NCBI GenBank assembly: GCA_016212245.1
Contig: JACRGU010000046.1
Coordinates: 1 to 9,681 of the forward strand
Source: Nitrospirota bacterium
GTDB taxonomy: Bacteria > Nitrospirota > Thermodesulfovibrionia > Thermodesulfovibrionales > SM23-35
Reading direction: 5' to 3'
Length of the DNA: 9,681 bases
Part shown: positions 1 to 6,245 of the stretch, in pieces
Layout: each line of letters opens with the position of its first letter
Numbering within the stretch: position 1 is the first letter of the stretch
The notes under the pieces: model-generated
Told to the model about the DNA's origin: nothing
What the model saw: only the letters and a program-made list of their open reading frames with translations
Database searches by the model: none
Program-made: the position numbers and the translations under genes

Positions 1-881
1 AGGACCTGGAGGAGGCCCTGAATCAGCGTTCAGCGTTCAGCGTTCAGCGTTCAACGAAAAACTCCGAACTCCGAACTCCGAACTCCGAACTCTCTTTTAA
101 GGTTTATGTTGCTATGCGATACTGGCATCCATTAATAGAAGAGGTAATTCCTGAAATTTATAATGCTGGGATTAAGAAACTTATTGCCTTGAGTCTTTAT
201 CCACAGTATTCTGTTGCAACATCTGGGTCATCATTTTCAAAACTCAGAGAAACGGTTCACAGTTCACAGTTCACAGTTCACTACATTACCTCTTGGTTTA
301 ACCATCCACTCTATATTGAAGCACTCGTTGATGTCATAAAAAAAGGAATCGAATCATTCACCCTCTCCCTACCCCTCCCCCCTATAATAAAATCCCCCCC
401 TCCTTTGTCCTCCCCCGCTTGTGGGGGGAGGATATGGTGGGGGCGAGGGGGAGGGCAGGGTGGGGGGGATATCCATGTCCTTTTCAGTGCTCATAGCCTT
501 CCACAAAAATTTATTGATGAAGGCGACCCCTATGTAAATCAGATTATGGGGACAATTGAAGCGATCACAAAAAAGATTGATATAAAATGGCATCTGAGCT
601 ATCAGTCCAAGAGTGGCCCGGTTCAGTGGCTTAAACCATTAACAGATGAGAAACTGAAAGAGCTTGCCAGAAAGGGTGTCAGAAACATTCTTGTGGTTCC
701 AATAAGTTTTGTCTCAGACCATATTGAGACACTGTATGAAATAGATATATTATACAAGAAAATGGCAGACAGGCTTGGGATTAATCTAAGGCGGACAGAA
801 TCTCTGAATATACATCCACTTTTTATTGAGGCATTGAAAGACATGGTGATGAAAGGTGTGAGTGAAATAGGGTGGATATAA
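1..881 (+). CDS. hemH: Ferrochelatase, 5'-truncated by the window edge, with three in-frame repeat insertions
   Basis: Inserts ferrous iron into the porphyrin in the last step(s) of heme synthesis. The frame is open from the first full codon at position 3, so the gene starts off the left edge. The Met codon at 114 is internal, inside the conserved block FKVYVAMRYWHPLIEE. Family blocks in order are the DLEEALN helix (3-23), FKVYVAMRYWHP (96-131), the SLYPQYS strand-loop, SWFNHPLYIEAL, FSAHSLP with the catalytic His codon at 492-494, and SDHIETLYE with the metal-site Glu at 726-728. These match Bacillus subtilis HemH around His183 and Glu264. Repeat-derived segments at 24-92, about 254-281 and 363-467 lie between these blocks, where normal ferrochelatases have short variable loops. 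The stop at 879-881 is one base before hemG, so the two are probably cotranscribed. Function is likely retained, but a decaying gene is possible. Confidence 0.93.
   Translation, partial: DLEEALNQRSAFSVQRSTKNSELRTPNSELSFKVYVAMRYWHPLIEEVIPEIYNAGIKKLIALSLYPQYSVATSGSSFSKLRETVHSSQFTVHYITSWFNHPLYIEALVDVIKKGIESFTLSLPLPPIIKSPPPLSSPACGGRIWWGRGGGQGGGDIHVLFSAHSLPQKFIDEGDPYVNQIMGTIEAITKKIDIKWHLSYQSKSGPVQWLKPLTDEKLKELARKGVRNILVVPISFVSDHIETLYEIDILYKKMADRLGINLRRTESLNIHPLFIEALKDMVMKGVSEIGWI
24..56 (+). repeat. Heptamer tandem repeat CAGCGTT, four copies plus a partial, inside hemH
   Basis: Four perfect CAGCGTT units run from 24 to 51, followed by the degenerate tail CAACG. The array is translated as part of an extra loop between the conserved DLEEALN and FKVYVAMRYWHP blocks of ferrochelatase. 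The unit length is not a multiple of three, so gain or loss of one unit would shift the frame. It resembles the heptanucleotide short tandem repeats known from cyanobacteria and other genomes, which are usually intergenic. Confidence 0.95.
60..92 (+). repeat. Heptamer tandem repeat AACTCCG, 4.7 copies, inside hemH
   Basis: Four perfect AACTCCG units run from 60 to 87, followed by AACTC. The array lies three bases after the CAGCGTT array. The two together with the spacer span 69 bp (24-92), exactly 23 codons, and so leave the hemH frame intact. Confidence 0.95.
254..281 (+). repeat. Heptamer tandem repeat AGTTCAC, about four copies, inside hemH
   Basis: Three perfect AGTTCAC units (261-281) follow one variant unit GGTTCAC (254-260). 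It encodes the residues between SKLRETV and YITSWFNHP, a turn between a helix and a strand in ferrochelatase. Here it seems to replace the normal loop more than lengthen it. Confidence 0.93.
363..467 (+). repeat. G/C-rich imperfect palindrome inserted in hemH, with a coding-strand G-quadruplex pattern
   Basis: 105 bp, 35 codons, made of a C-rich left arm and a G-rich right arm. The best inner stem is TCCTCCCCC against GGGGGAGGA around a loop near 418-423, and weaker pairing continues outward. The + strand carries G-runs at 423-428, 439-443, 447-451, 453-455, 458-460 and 462-468, with loops of 1-3 nt among the last five. It encodes a Pro/Ser/Leu-rich then Gly/Arg/Trp-rich peptide just before the conserved strand DIHVLFSAHSLP. 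Related elements lie at about 6154-6187 and 9121-9169. Confidence 0.85.
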
Positions 882-882
882 A

Positions 883-2220
883 ATGAGGTTGACTATCATC
901 GGAGGAGGAATTTCTGGTCTTTCTCTATCTTACTTTCTTCTCGAAAGAGAGCCCTCTTTAGACATCATTATCCTTGAGTCTGAGAAACGGGCAGGCGGCA
1001 AGATATGGACTGATAAGGCAAATGGTTTCCTCTGCGAAAGTGGAGTCAATGGTTTTCTTGATAATAAACCAAAGACACTCGAGCTTGCAGCAGAACTTTT
1101 ATTAAAACCCTTAAGGAGCAATGATGCCTCGAGGAGGCGTTTTATATACTCAGAAGGAAAGCTCCACCTGCTCCCTGAATCGCCTTTGTCTTTTTTCACT
1201 TCAAACCTCATCAGTCCTCTCGGCAGATTGAGGATTATATATGAGATTTTTGTTCCTAAAGGTAATAAGGATGATGAGACATTAGCCGATTTTGCAAGGA
1301 GGAGATTGGGCAGAGAGGCTTATGAAAAACTCATAGACCCTATGGCATCAGGGATATATGCAGGTGACCCCGAAGTCATGAGCCTGAAGAGCTGTTTTCC
1401 GAGAATCCATGAGCTTGAAATGAACTACGGCAGCCTGATAAGAGCGATGATAAAGTTGAAAAAGGTAGGACCAGGGCCTGGTGGAGTTCTTACATCATTT
1501 TATGATGGTATTGAGACCTTAATCATCTCACTCAAGGGTTTTCTTGGCGATAGGGTGAGGCTCGGTGCAAAGGTTTTATCTGTCGAGAAGAAGGGAGACA
1601 ATTATATAGCCCATCTCTCTGACAATCTTAGAGTAGAAACAGAGGTTCTCGTGATAGCTTCGCCTTCTTATGCAGCCTCTGAGATGCTGAGGGATTTTGA
1701 CAGAGGACTTTCGTCAATCCTTTCAGGAATCTCATACCCATCTTTATCTGTTATATGCCTCGGTTTTAAGAAGGAAAAAATACAGAAATCCCTCGACGGA
1801 TTTGGCTTTCTTGTGCCCAACAGAGAAAGGAGAAAGATCCTCGGAACCCTGTGGGATTCAAGCATATTCCCTAACAGGGCTCCAGAGGGTTATGTGCTTC
1901 TGAGAAGCATGGTCGGAGGTGTCAGGGCATCAGAACTTGCAATGCATGATGAGAACAAACTAATAAATATAGTCATGGATGAGCTGATGGAGATCATGGA
2001 TATAAAGGCACAGCCTGATTTTGCAAAGGTTTACAGACATGAGAGGGCAATCCCGCAGTATTCCCCGGGCCACAGTAACAGGCTCAGGACTATTGATGGA
2101 ATACTCTCAAAATACAGGGGTCTGTATCTGACAGGAAATGCATACAGAGGGATCAGTGTTAATGATTGCATAGAAAATTCGTATAGATTAGCAGGGAGGA
2201 TAGTTGAGGAAAATCTGTGA
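883..2220 (+). CDS. hemG: Protoporphyrinogen oxidase, HemY type (FAD flavoprotein)
   Basis: Oxygen-dependent-type flavoprotein that oxidises protoporphyrinogen IX (or coproporphyrinogen III in the coproporphyrin branch) to the porphyrin used by ferrochelatase. It is 445 residues, usual for the family (about 440-480). The N-terminus has the Rossmann FAD fingerprint GGGISG at residues 7-12, with ESEKRAGGKIWT following as the second dinucleotide-binding segment. LTSFYDGIETLI matches the central SF-GG-TL block of the family, and the C-terminal LTGNAYRGISVNDCIEN is the typical FAD-contact motif. The start at 883 is one base after the hemH stop, with a weak GGGTGG at 870-875, so translational coupling is likely. 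The name is ambiguous: B. subtilis usage is hemY, while current bacterial annotation often uses hemG. The sequence alone does not tell protoporphyrinogen from coproporphyrinogen preference. Confidence 0.93.
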   Translation: MRLTIIGGGISGLSLSYFLLEREPSLDIIILESEKRAGGKIWTDKANGFLCESGVNGFLDNKPKTLELAAELLLKPLRSNDASRRRFIYSEGKLHLLPESPLSFFTSNLISPLGRLRIIYEIFVPKGNKDDETLADFARRRLGREAYEKLIDPMASGIYAGDPEVMSLKSCFPRIHELEMNYGSLIRAMIKLKKVGPGPGGVLTSFYDGIETLIISLKGFLGDRVRLGAKVLSVEKKGDNYIAHLSDNLRVETEVLVIASPSYAASEMLRDFDRGLSSILSGISYPSLSVICLGFKKEKIQKSLDGFGFLVPNRERRKILGTLWDSSIFPNRAPEGYVLLRSMVGGVRASELAMHDENKLINIVMDELMEIMDIKAQPDFAKVYRHERAIPQYSPGHSNRLRTIDGILSKYRGLYLTGNAYRGISVNDCIENSYRLAGRIVEENL

Positions 2221-2255
2221 AATGTGATAATTTTTCACAAAAACAGGAGGGAGAC

Positions 2256-2486
2256 TTGAAAGAACATGAGATTGTTGAACTCTTAAAAAAAGAAAATGAG
2301 GAGTTCAAGAAGCTTACGGAAGAACACAGAAATCTTGAGGGGCTTCTCGCAGAGATTGACAGCAAACGCTATCTCACTCTAGAGGAAGAGATCGAAAGGA
2401 AAAAGATTCAGAAGCAGAAACTTCTCAAGAAAGACAGGATGGCAGAATTCATAAGAGATTATAAAAAGAGTCACTCAACGAATTGA
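2256..2486 (+). CDS. Small DUF465/YdcH-like coiled-coil protein
   Basis: A 76-residue charged, all-helical protein, nearly all Glu/Lys/Leu, with heptad-like spacing over residues 5-65. The pattern of helix, EEHRNLEGLLAEID, KRYLTLEEEIERKKIQKQKLLKKDRM resembles the YdcH/DUF465 family (usually about 70-80 residues), whose members have no settled function. I chose the TTG at 2256 because AGGAGG lies at 2245-2250, five bases upstream. An alternative GTG at 2217 overlaps the hemG stop, has no visible ribosome binding site and would add 13 residues that do not look like the family. It is the last gene of the hemH-hemG run, but nothing shows a role in heme synthesis. Confidence 0.78.
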   Translation: MKEHEIVELLKKENEEFKKLTEEHRNLEGLLAEIDSKRYLTLEEEIERKKIQKQKLLKKDRMAEFIRDYKKSHSTN

Positions 2487-2492
2487 TATAAA
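2484..2492 (+). promoter_or_regulatory. Possible extended -10 promoter element upstream of ilvD
   Basis: TGATATAAA fits the TGnTATAAT-like extended -10 pattern and lies in an AT-rich stretch (2487-2536) just after the preceding stop codon. No convincing -35 box is visible. If used, the ilvD transcript would carry a leader of about 185 nt containing the whole hairpin repeat element. The AT-rich background makes chance matches easy. Confidence 0.3.
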
Positions 2493-2536
2493 ATAAACTT
2501 AAACATTGCACTTTTTCATAAATTTTTTGCAACTAA

Positions 2537-2655
2537 GTCATTCCTGCGAAAGCAGGAATCCAGGGTTTCCTGTGAAAACAGGAATCCAATTCCTTTTGTA
2601 TAGTTCCCTGCCTTCGCAGGGACGACGTCTGGATTCCCACTTACGCGGGAATGAC
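2537..2655. repeat. 119-bp MITE-like/dRS3-like element of four hairpins with terminal inverted repeats
   Basis: The outer 27 bp at each end are inverted copies matching at 23 of 27 positions, beginning GTCATTCC and ending GGAATGAC. Four short hairpins sit in series: ATTCCTGC-GAAA-GCAGGAAT (2540-2559), TTCCTGT-GAAA-ACAGGAA (2567-2584), TCCCTGC-CTTC-GCAGGGA (2605-2622) and ATTCCC-N8-GGGAAT (2633-2652). The last has the form of the Neisseria dRS3 repeat, and similar elements are common in many proteobacterial and Nitrospirota genomes. No transposase is in the window. It ends one base before the purine-rich ribosome binding region of ilvD, so it forms most of the intergenic region. Confidence 0.9.
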
Positions 2656-2678
2656 AGGAGAAAGGGGGTATTATTTTT

Positions 2679-4331
2679 ATGAGGAGTAAGATTATCAAAG
2701 AAGGATTAGAGCGTGTACCGCACAGGGCACTCCTTTATGCCACAGGTATTCCGAAGACAGAGATGGGCAAACCCTTTATCGGTGTAGCAACCAGCTTTAC
2801 AGATATAATCCCGGGGCATATAGGTATGAGAGACCTTGAGAGATTCATAGAGAAAGGGATCCATACAGGTGGAGGATACCCCTTTTTCTTTGGAATTCCC
2901 GGGATCTGCGATGGGATTGCAATGGGACATAGAGGTATGCATTATTCACTTCCCTCGAGAGAACTGATTGCGGATATGGTAGAGACAATTACAGAGGCCC
3001 ATCAATTTGATGGGCTTGTGCTTCTTACAAACTGTGACAAAATTACACCTGGCATGCTTATGGCTGCTGCGAGGATTAATATCCCTTCTATAGTTGTTAC
3101 TGCCGGTCCTATGCTTTCAGGACATCTGAAGGGAAAGAGATTATCACTTGTTAATGATACATTCGAGGCAATCGGGAAATACAAGAGGGGTTTAATAACA
3201 GATGATGAACTTGAAGCACTCGAGCTGTGTGCCTGTCCTGGTGCTGGTTCATGTCAGGGTATGTACACTGCAAATACAATGGCATGTGTTACAGAGGCGC
3301 TGGGCATGAGCCTCCCAAAATGTGCCACTTCACTTGCTGTGTCTGCTGATAAAAGAAGGATTGCCTTTGCAAGCGGAGAACTCATTGTTGAGTTAATAAG
3401 GAAAAATATAACACCGAGAAAGATAATGACGAGAAAGGCATTTGAAAATGCAATAATGGTTGACCTTGCATTAGGTGGTTCAACAAACACTGTTCTTCAT
3501 ATTCCTGCAATAGCCCACGATGCAGGTGTTGAGCTTCCACTTGAGACCTTTGATAAATTGAGCAGGATTACACCGCATATCTGTGACATGCTTCCAGGAG
3601 GCAAAAACTACCTCGAAGACCTTGATCATGCAGGAGGGATGCCTGGAGTTTTTAAGAGGCTCAGAGACAGGATAAACGATAATATCACCGTAAGCGGTAA
3701 GGGCATACATTCAATAGCAGACTCAGCAGAGATTACGGATGAAGATGTTATAAGGCCACTCAGTAAGGCCCACCGTAAAGAGGGGGGGATTGCAATACTC
3801 CATGGGAACCTCGCACCTGACGGTGCTGTTGTTAAACAGTCTGCTGTAACTAAGGATGTGATGAAGTTTGAAGGTGTAGCGAGGGTATTTGACTCAGAAG
3901 AGGATGCGATGAAGGCAATCCTCACTGGTAAGATAAATCATATGGATGTTATTGTTATCAGATATGAGGGGCCAAAAGGCGGGCCAGGTATGAGGGAGAT
4001 GCTGTCATCTACTGCAACCATAGCAGGGATGGGCCTGAGCGGATCAGTCGCCCTTATTACAGACGGAAGGTTTTCAGGAGGCACGAGGGGGCCATGTATA
4101 GGCCATATATCTCCAGAGGCAATGGAAGGCGGGCCTATAGCGATAATCAAAGACGGTGACAGGATAAAGATAGATATACCAAAGAGGAGAATTGATCTGA
4201 TACTTTCGGATAAAGAGATTAAAGAGAGGTTGAATAAATGGAGGCCTCCAAAGCCCAAGATAACAAAGGGCTATCTTTCAAGGTATGCTAGGATGGTTAG
4301 TTCTGCAGGAGACGGAGCTGTGATGAAATAA
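2679..4331 (+). CDS. ilvD: Dihydroxyacid dehydratase
   Basis: Iron-sulfur dehydratase of isoleucine/valine synthesis, making 2-oxo acids from 2,3-dihydroxy acids in the cytoplasm. It is 550 residues, usual for the shorter members of the family. Visible blocks are ICDGIAMGHRGMHYSLPSREL (Cys77), LLTNCDKITPGMLMAA (Cys119, with Lys121 the expected carbamylated magnesium ligand), CPGAGSCQGMYTANTM (Cys192), GGSTNTVLH, RYEGPKGGPGMREML and ITDGRFSGGTRGPCIGHISPEA. The first cluster Cys seen as TPCN in [2Fe-2S] members is replaced by PGH at residues 45-47, as in E. coli IlvD, which has an oxygen-sensitive [4Fe-4S] cluster. The cluster type here is inferred only. AAAGGGGG at 2661-2668 serves the ATG at 2679. 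ilvB follows 67 bases after the stop. Confidence 0.97.
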   Translation: MRSKIIKEGLERVPHRALLYATGIPKTEMGKPFIGVATSFTDIIPGHIGMRDLERFIEKGIHTGGGYPFFFGIPGICDGIAMGHRGMHYSLPSRELIADMVETITEAHQFDGLVLLTNCDKITPGMLMAAARINIPSIVVTAGPMLSGHLKGKRLSLVNDTFEAIGKYKRGLITDDELEALELCACPGAGSCQGMYTANTMACVTEALGMSLPKCATSLAVSADKRRIAFASGELIVELIRKNITPRKIMTRKAFENAIMVDLALGGSTNTVLHIPAIAHDAGVELPLETFDKLSRITPHICDMLPGGKNYLEDLDHAGGMPGVFKRLRDRINDNITVSGKGIHSIADSAEITDEDVIRPLSKAHRKEGGIAILHGNLAPDGAVVKQSAVTKDVMKFEGVARVFDSEEDAMKAILTGKINHMDVIVIRYEGPKGGPGMREMLSSTATIAGMGLSGSVALITDGRFSGGTRGPCIGHISPEAMEGGPIAIIKDGDRIKIDIPKRRIDLILSDKEIKERLNKWRPPKPKITKGYLSRYARMVSSAGDGAVMK

Positions 4332-4350
4332 CAATAAAAATTCCCTCTGG

Positions 4351-4373
4351 GGTCATTTTATGCTAAAATGATC
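4351..4373 (+). promoter_or_regulatory. Extended -10-like promoter coinciding with a dyad, upstream of ilvB
   Basis: TCATTTTA (4353-4360) and TAAAATGA (4364-4371) form a perfect 8-bp inverted repeat around TGC, extended by one wobble and one G-C pair. The right arm together with TGC reads TGCTAAAAT, a good extended -10 box (TG at 4361-4362, TAAAAT at 4364-4369). No clear -35 is seen. It may be a separate promoter for ilvBN overlapped by an operator-like dyad. It could instead be a weak hairpin, but no T-run follows to make it a terminator. Confidence 0.45.
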
Positions 4374-4398
4374 AAACTTTAAAGGAACATAGGGGCTT

Positions 4399-6135
4399 AT
4401 GAAGATCACAGGCGCAGAGATATTTATTGAATGTCTGAAAAAAGAGGGTGTAAGGTACATATTCGGTTATCCAGGTGGTGTTGTCCTTAGCATCTTTGAT
4501 CTCTTGTATGACAATAAAGATATCCAGTTAATCCTCACAAGACACGAGCAGGGTGCGGTACATGCATCAGATGGCTATGCAAGGTCAACAGGGAAGGTAG
4601 GGGTTGTGCTTGTAACATCTGGTCCTGGTGCAACAAACACAGTAACAGGGATCGCTACCGCGTTTATGGACTCTATACCTGTAGTTGTTTTTTCAGGCCA
4701 GGTATCAACGCCTCTTATAGGCAATGACGCATTCCAGGAGGCTGACATAGTCGGCATCTCAAGACCATGTACAAAATATAATTACCTCGTAAAGGATGTG
4801 AAAGACCTGTCGAGGATTGTAAAAGAGGCATTCCATATTGCAATGTCAGGCCGTCCAGGACCTGTGCTTATAGACCTTCCAAAGGATGTAACAGCATCAA
4901 AGGCAGAATTCACATGGCCAGAAATAAAGATCAGGAGCTATAACCCAACTTATGAAGGCAATAAGTGGATGATAACTCAGGCAGCACATCTGATTGCAAA
5001 GTCAAAGAAGGCAGTTATTATTGCTGGCGGTGGTGTGATACTCTCTAACGGTTCAAAAGAACTCAGAGAACTTGCCGAGCACACAGAAATACCTGTGACA
5101 ATGACCTTGATGGGACTCGGTTCTTTCCCTGGAGCTCATGAGCTTTCCCTCGGTATGCCCGGTATGCATGGCACATACTATGCCAATAAGGCGATACAGG
5201 AGTCTGACCTGTTAATTGCGATCGGGATGCGATTTGATGACAGGGTAACAGGTAGAATAGATGCCTTTGCACCACATGCAAAAATAATTCATATAGATAT
5301 TGATCCAACATCTATAAGAAAAAATGTGCGTGTGGATATTCCGATAGTAGGTGATGTGAAAAGGGTTCTTACTGTCTTAAATAAGGTATTGAAGGAAGAT
5401 ATAAAAGAGCAATGGGGCGAGGTTCGCAAGGCATGGCTCAGGCAGATATATACATGGAGGCATGAAAGGCCACTGTCTTACACTTACAGCGATGAGGTGA
5501 TTAAGCCACAGTTTGTTGTTGAGAAGATTTATGAACTTACAAAAGGAGATGCAATCATCACAACCGAGGTAGGCCAGAATCAGATGTGGACTGCACAGTT
5601 CTATAAATTCGATAGACCGAGAACACTTCTCACATCAGGGGGTCTCGGGACAATGGGGTACGGTTTCCCTGCTGCAATCGGTGCACAGCTTGCACATCCG
5701 AATAAGCTTGTGATTGATATAGCAGGTGATGGAAGCATACTGATGAATATCCAGGAGCTTGCAACCGCTGTTTTGCATAAGCTGCCTGTGAAGGTTGCTA
5801 TACTTAACAATCACTATCTTGGCATGGTAAGGCAGTGGCAGGAGCTTTTCTTTAATGAGAGGTATTCATACAGTCATCTTCATAGTGATATTGTCCCTGA
5901 TTTTGTTAAGGTAGCAGAGGCTTACGGAGCAGTTGGCTTCAGGGCAACAAAATCGAGTGAGGTTGAGCCTGTGTTGAAGGAGGCATTCAAGATAAAGAAG
6001 ACGGTCTTTATGGACTTCATTGTTGACTGGAAGGAAAAGGTCTATCCAATGGTGCCTGCAGGTGCAGCAATAGACCAGATGTTGTTTGAAGAACATAAAG
6101 ATAAGCCTGAAAAGAAGCTGAAGGCAGTGAAGTAA
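4399..6135 (+). CDS. ilvB: Acetohydroxyacid (acetolactate) synthase, large catalytic subunit
   Basis: Thiamine-diphosphate enzyme that condenses pyruvate with pyruvate or 2-oxobutyrate, the first common step of valine and isoleucine synthesis. It is 578 residues, usual length. Three domains are seen in order. The N-terminal pyrimidine-binding domain has the catalytic Glu50 in LTRHEQGAVHASDGYAR. The central FAD-binding domain (about 190-335) contains GLGSFPGAHELSLGMPGMHGT and IGMRFDDRVTG. The C-terminal domain has the thiamine-diphosphate/Mg motif GDGS (443-446) through NN (470-471), then MVRQWQELFFNERYS. These mark a true biosynthetic AHAS and not a catabolic ALS or a glyoxylate carboligase. 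AGGGG at 4391-4395 is very close to the ATG, with AAAGGA further up at 4381-4386. It pairs with ilvN 110 bases downstream. ilvC is not adjacent. Confidence 0.97.
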   Translation: MKITGAEIFIECLKKEGVRYIFGYPGGVVLSIFDLLYDNKDIQLILTRHEQGAVHASDGYARSTGKVGVVLVTSGPGATNTVTGIATAFMDSIPVVVFSGQVSTPLIGNDAFQEADIVGISRPCTKYNYLVKDVKDLSRIVKEAFHIAMSGRPGPVLIDLPKDVTASKAEFTWPEIKIRSYNPTYEGNKWMITQAAHLIAKSKKAVIIAGGGVILSNGSKELRELAEHTEIPVTMTLMGLGSFPGAHELSLGMPGMHGTYYANKAIQESDLLIAIGMRFDDRVTGRIDAFAPHAKIIHIDIDPTSIRKNVRVDIPIVGDVKRVLTVLNKVLKEDIKEQWGEVRKAWLRQIYTWRHERPLSYTYSDEVIKPQFVVEKIYELTKGDAIITTEVGQNQMWTAQFYKFDRPRTLLTSGGLGTMGYGFPAAIGAQLAHPNKLVIDIAGDGSILMNIQELATAVLHKLPVKVAILNNHYLGMVRQWQELFFNERYSYSHLHSDIVPDFVKVAEAYGAVGFRATKSSEVEPVLKEAFKIKKTVFMDFIVDWKEKVYPMVPAGAAIDQMLFEEHKDKPEKKLKAVK

Positions 6136-6153
6136 ATGAAATTCCTAATGAGT

Positions 6154-6187
6154 CCCTCCCCCTCATCCCCTCCCATCAAGGGAGGGG
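6154..6187. repeat. G/C-rich inverted repeat between ilvB and ilvN
   Basis: CCCCTCCC (6167-6174) and GGGAGGGG (6180-6187) are perfect 8-bp arms around ATCAA, preceded by further C-runs. C-runs at 6154-6156, 6158-6162, 6167-6170 and 6172-6174, with spacers of 1, 4 and 1 nt, give a four-run G-quadruplex pattern on the - strand. It is related in style to 363-467 and 9121-9169. No T-run follows, so a Rho-independent terminator is unlikely. Confidence 0.8.
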
Positions 6188-6199
6188 AGATAATTATAG

Positions 6200-6227
6200 A
6201 TACCTTGCAGCTTGCTGCAGGGAGTAT
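6200..6227 (+). other. Dyad/hairpin just upstream of ilvN
   Basis: CCTTGCAGC (6203-6211) and GCTGCAGGG (6214-6222) pair around TT with one wobble, and flanking ATA/TAT extend it with a small bulge. It ends 12 bases before AGAGGAG (6235-6241), the ilvN ribosome binding site. It could be an RNA processing or attenuating hairpin, or a DNA dyad. Nothing in the sequence decides which. Confidence 0.5.
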
Positions 6228-6245
6228 TCATTTTAGAGGAGCGAG

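Noticed and set aside
24..92. CRISPR array
   Set aside because: The units are 7 bp with no spacers. They are simple tandem repeats inside a coding frame.
114..116. Met codon at 114 as the start of ferrochelatase
   Set aside because: The frame is open to the left edge and the conserved FKVYVAMRYWHP block runs through it. The preceding codons 3-23 also match the ferrochelatase helix, so the gene begins outside the window.
2487..2678. Ile/Leu/Val attenuator leader peptide or T-box before ilvD
   Set aside because: No short ORF rich in branched-chain codons with a ribosome binding site is visible, and there is no T-box-like specifier or antiterminator. The space is occupied by the repeat element.
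2516..2698. 60-codon - strand ORF between DUF465 and ilvD
   Set aside because: It is the translation of the 2537-2655 hairpin element, giving the familiar HSRVSGNP- and SFRRND-type spurious peptides. It has no ribosome binding site.
6154..6187. Rho-independent terminator between ilvB and ilvN
   Set aside because: The stem is strong but no T-run follows it, and ilvN has no visible promoter of its own in the remaining gap, so cotranscription with ilvB is more likely.
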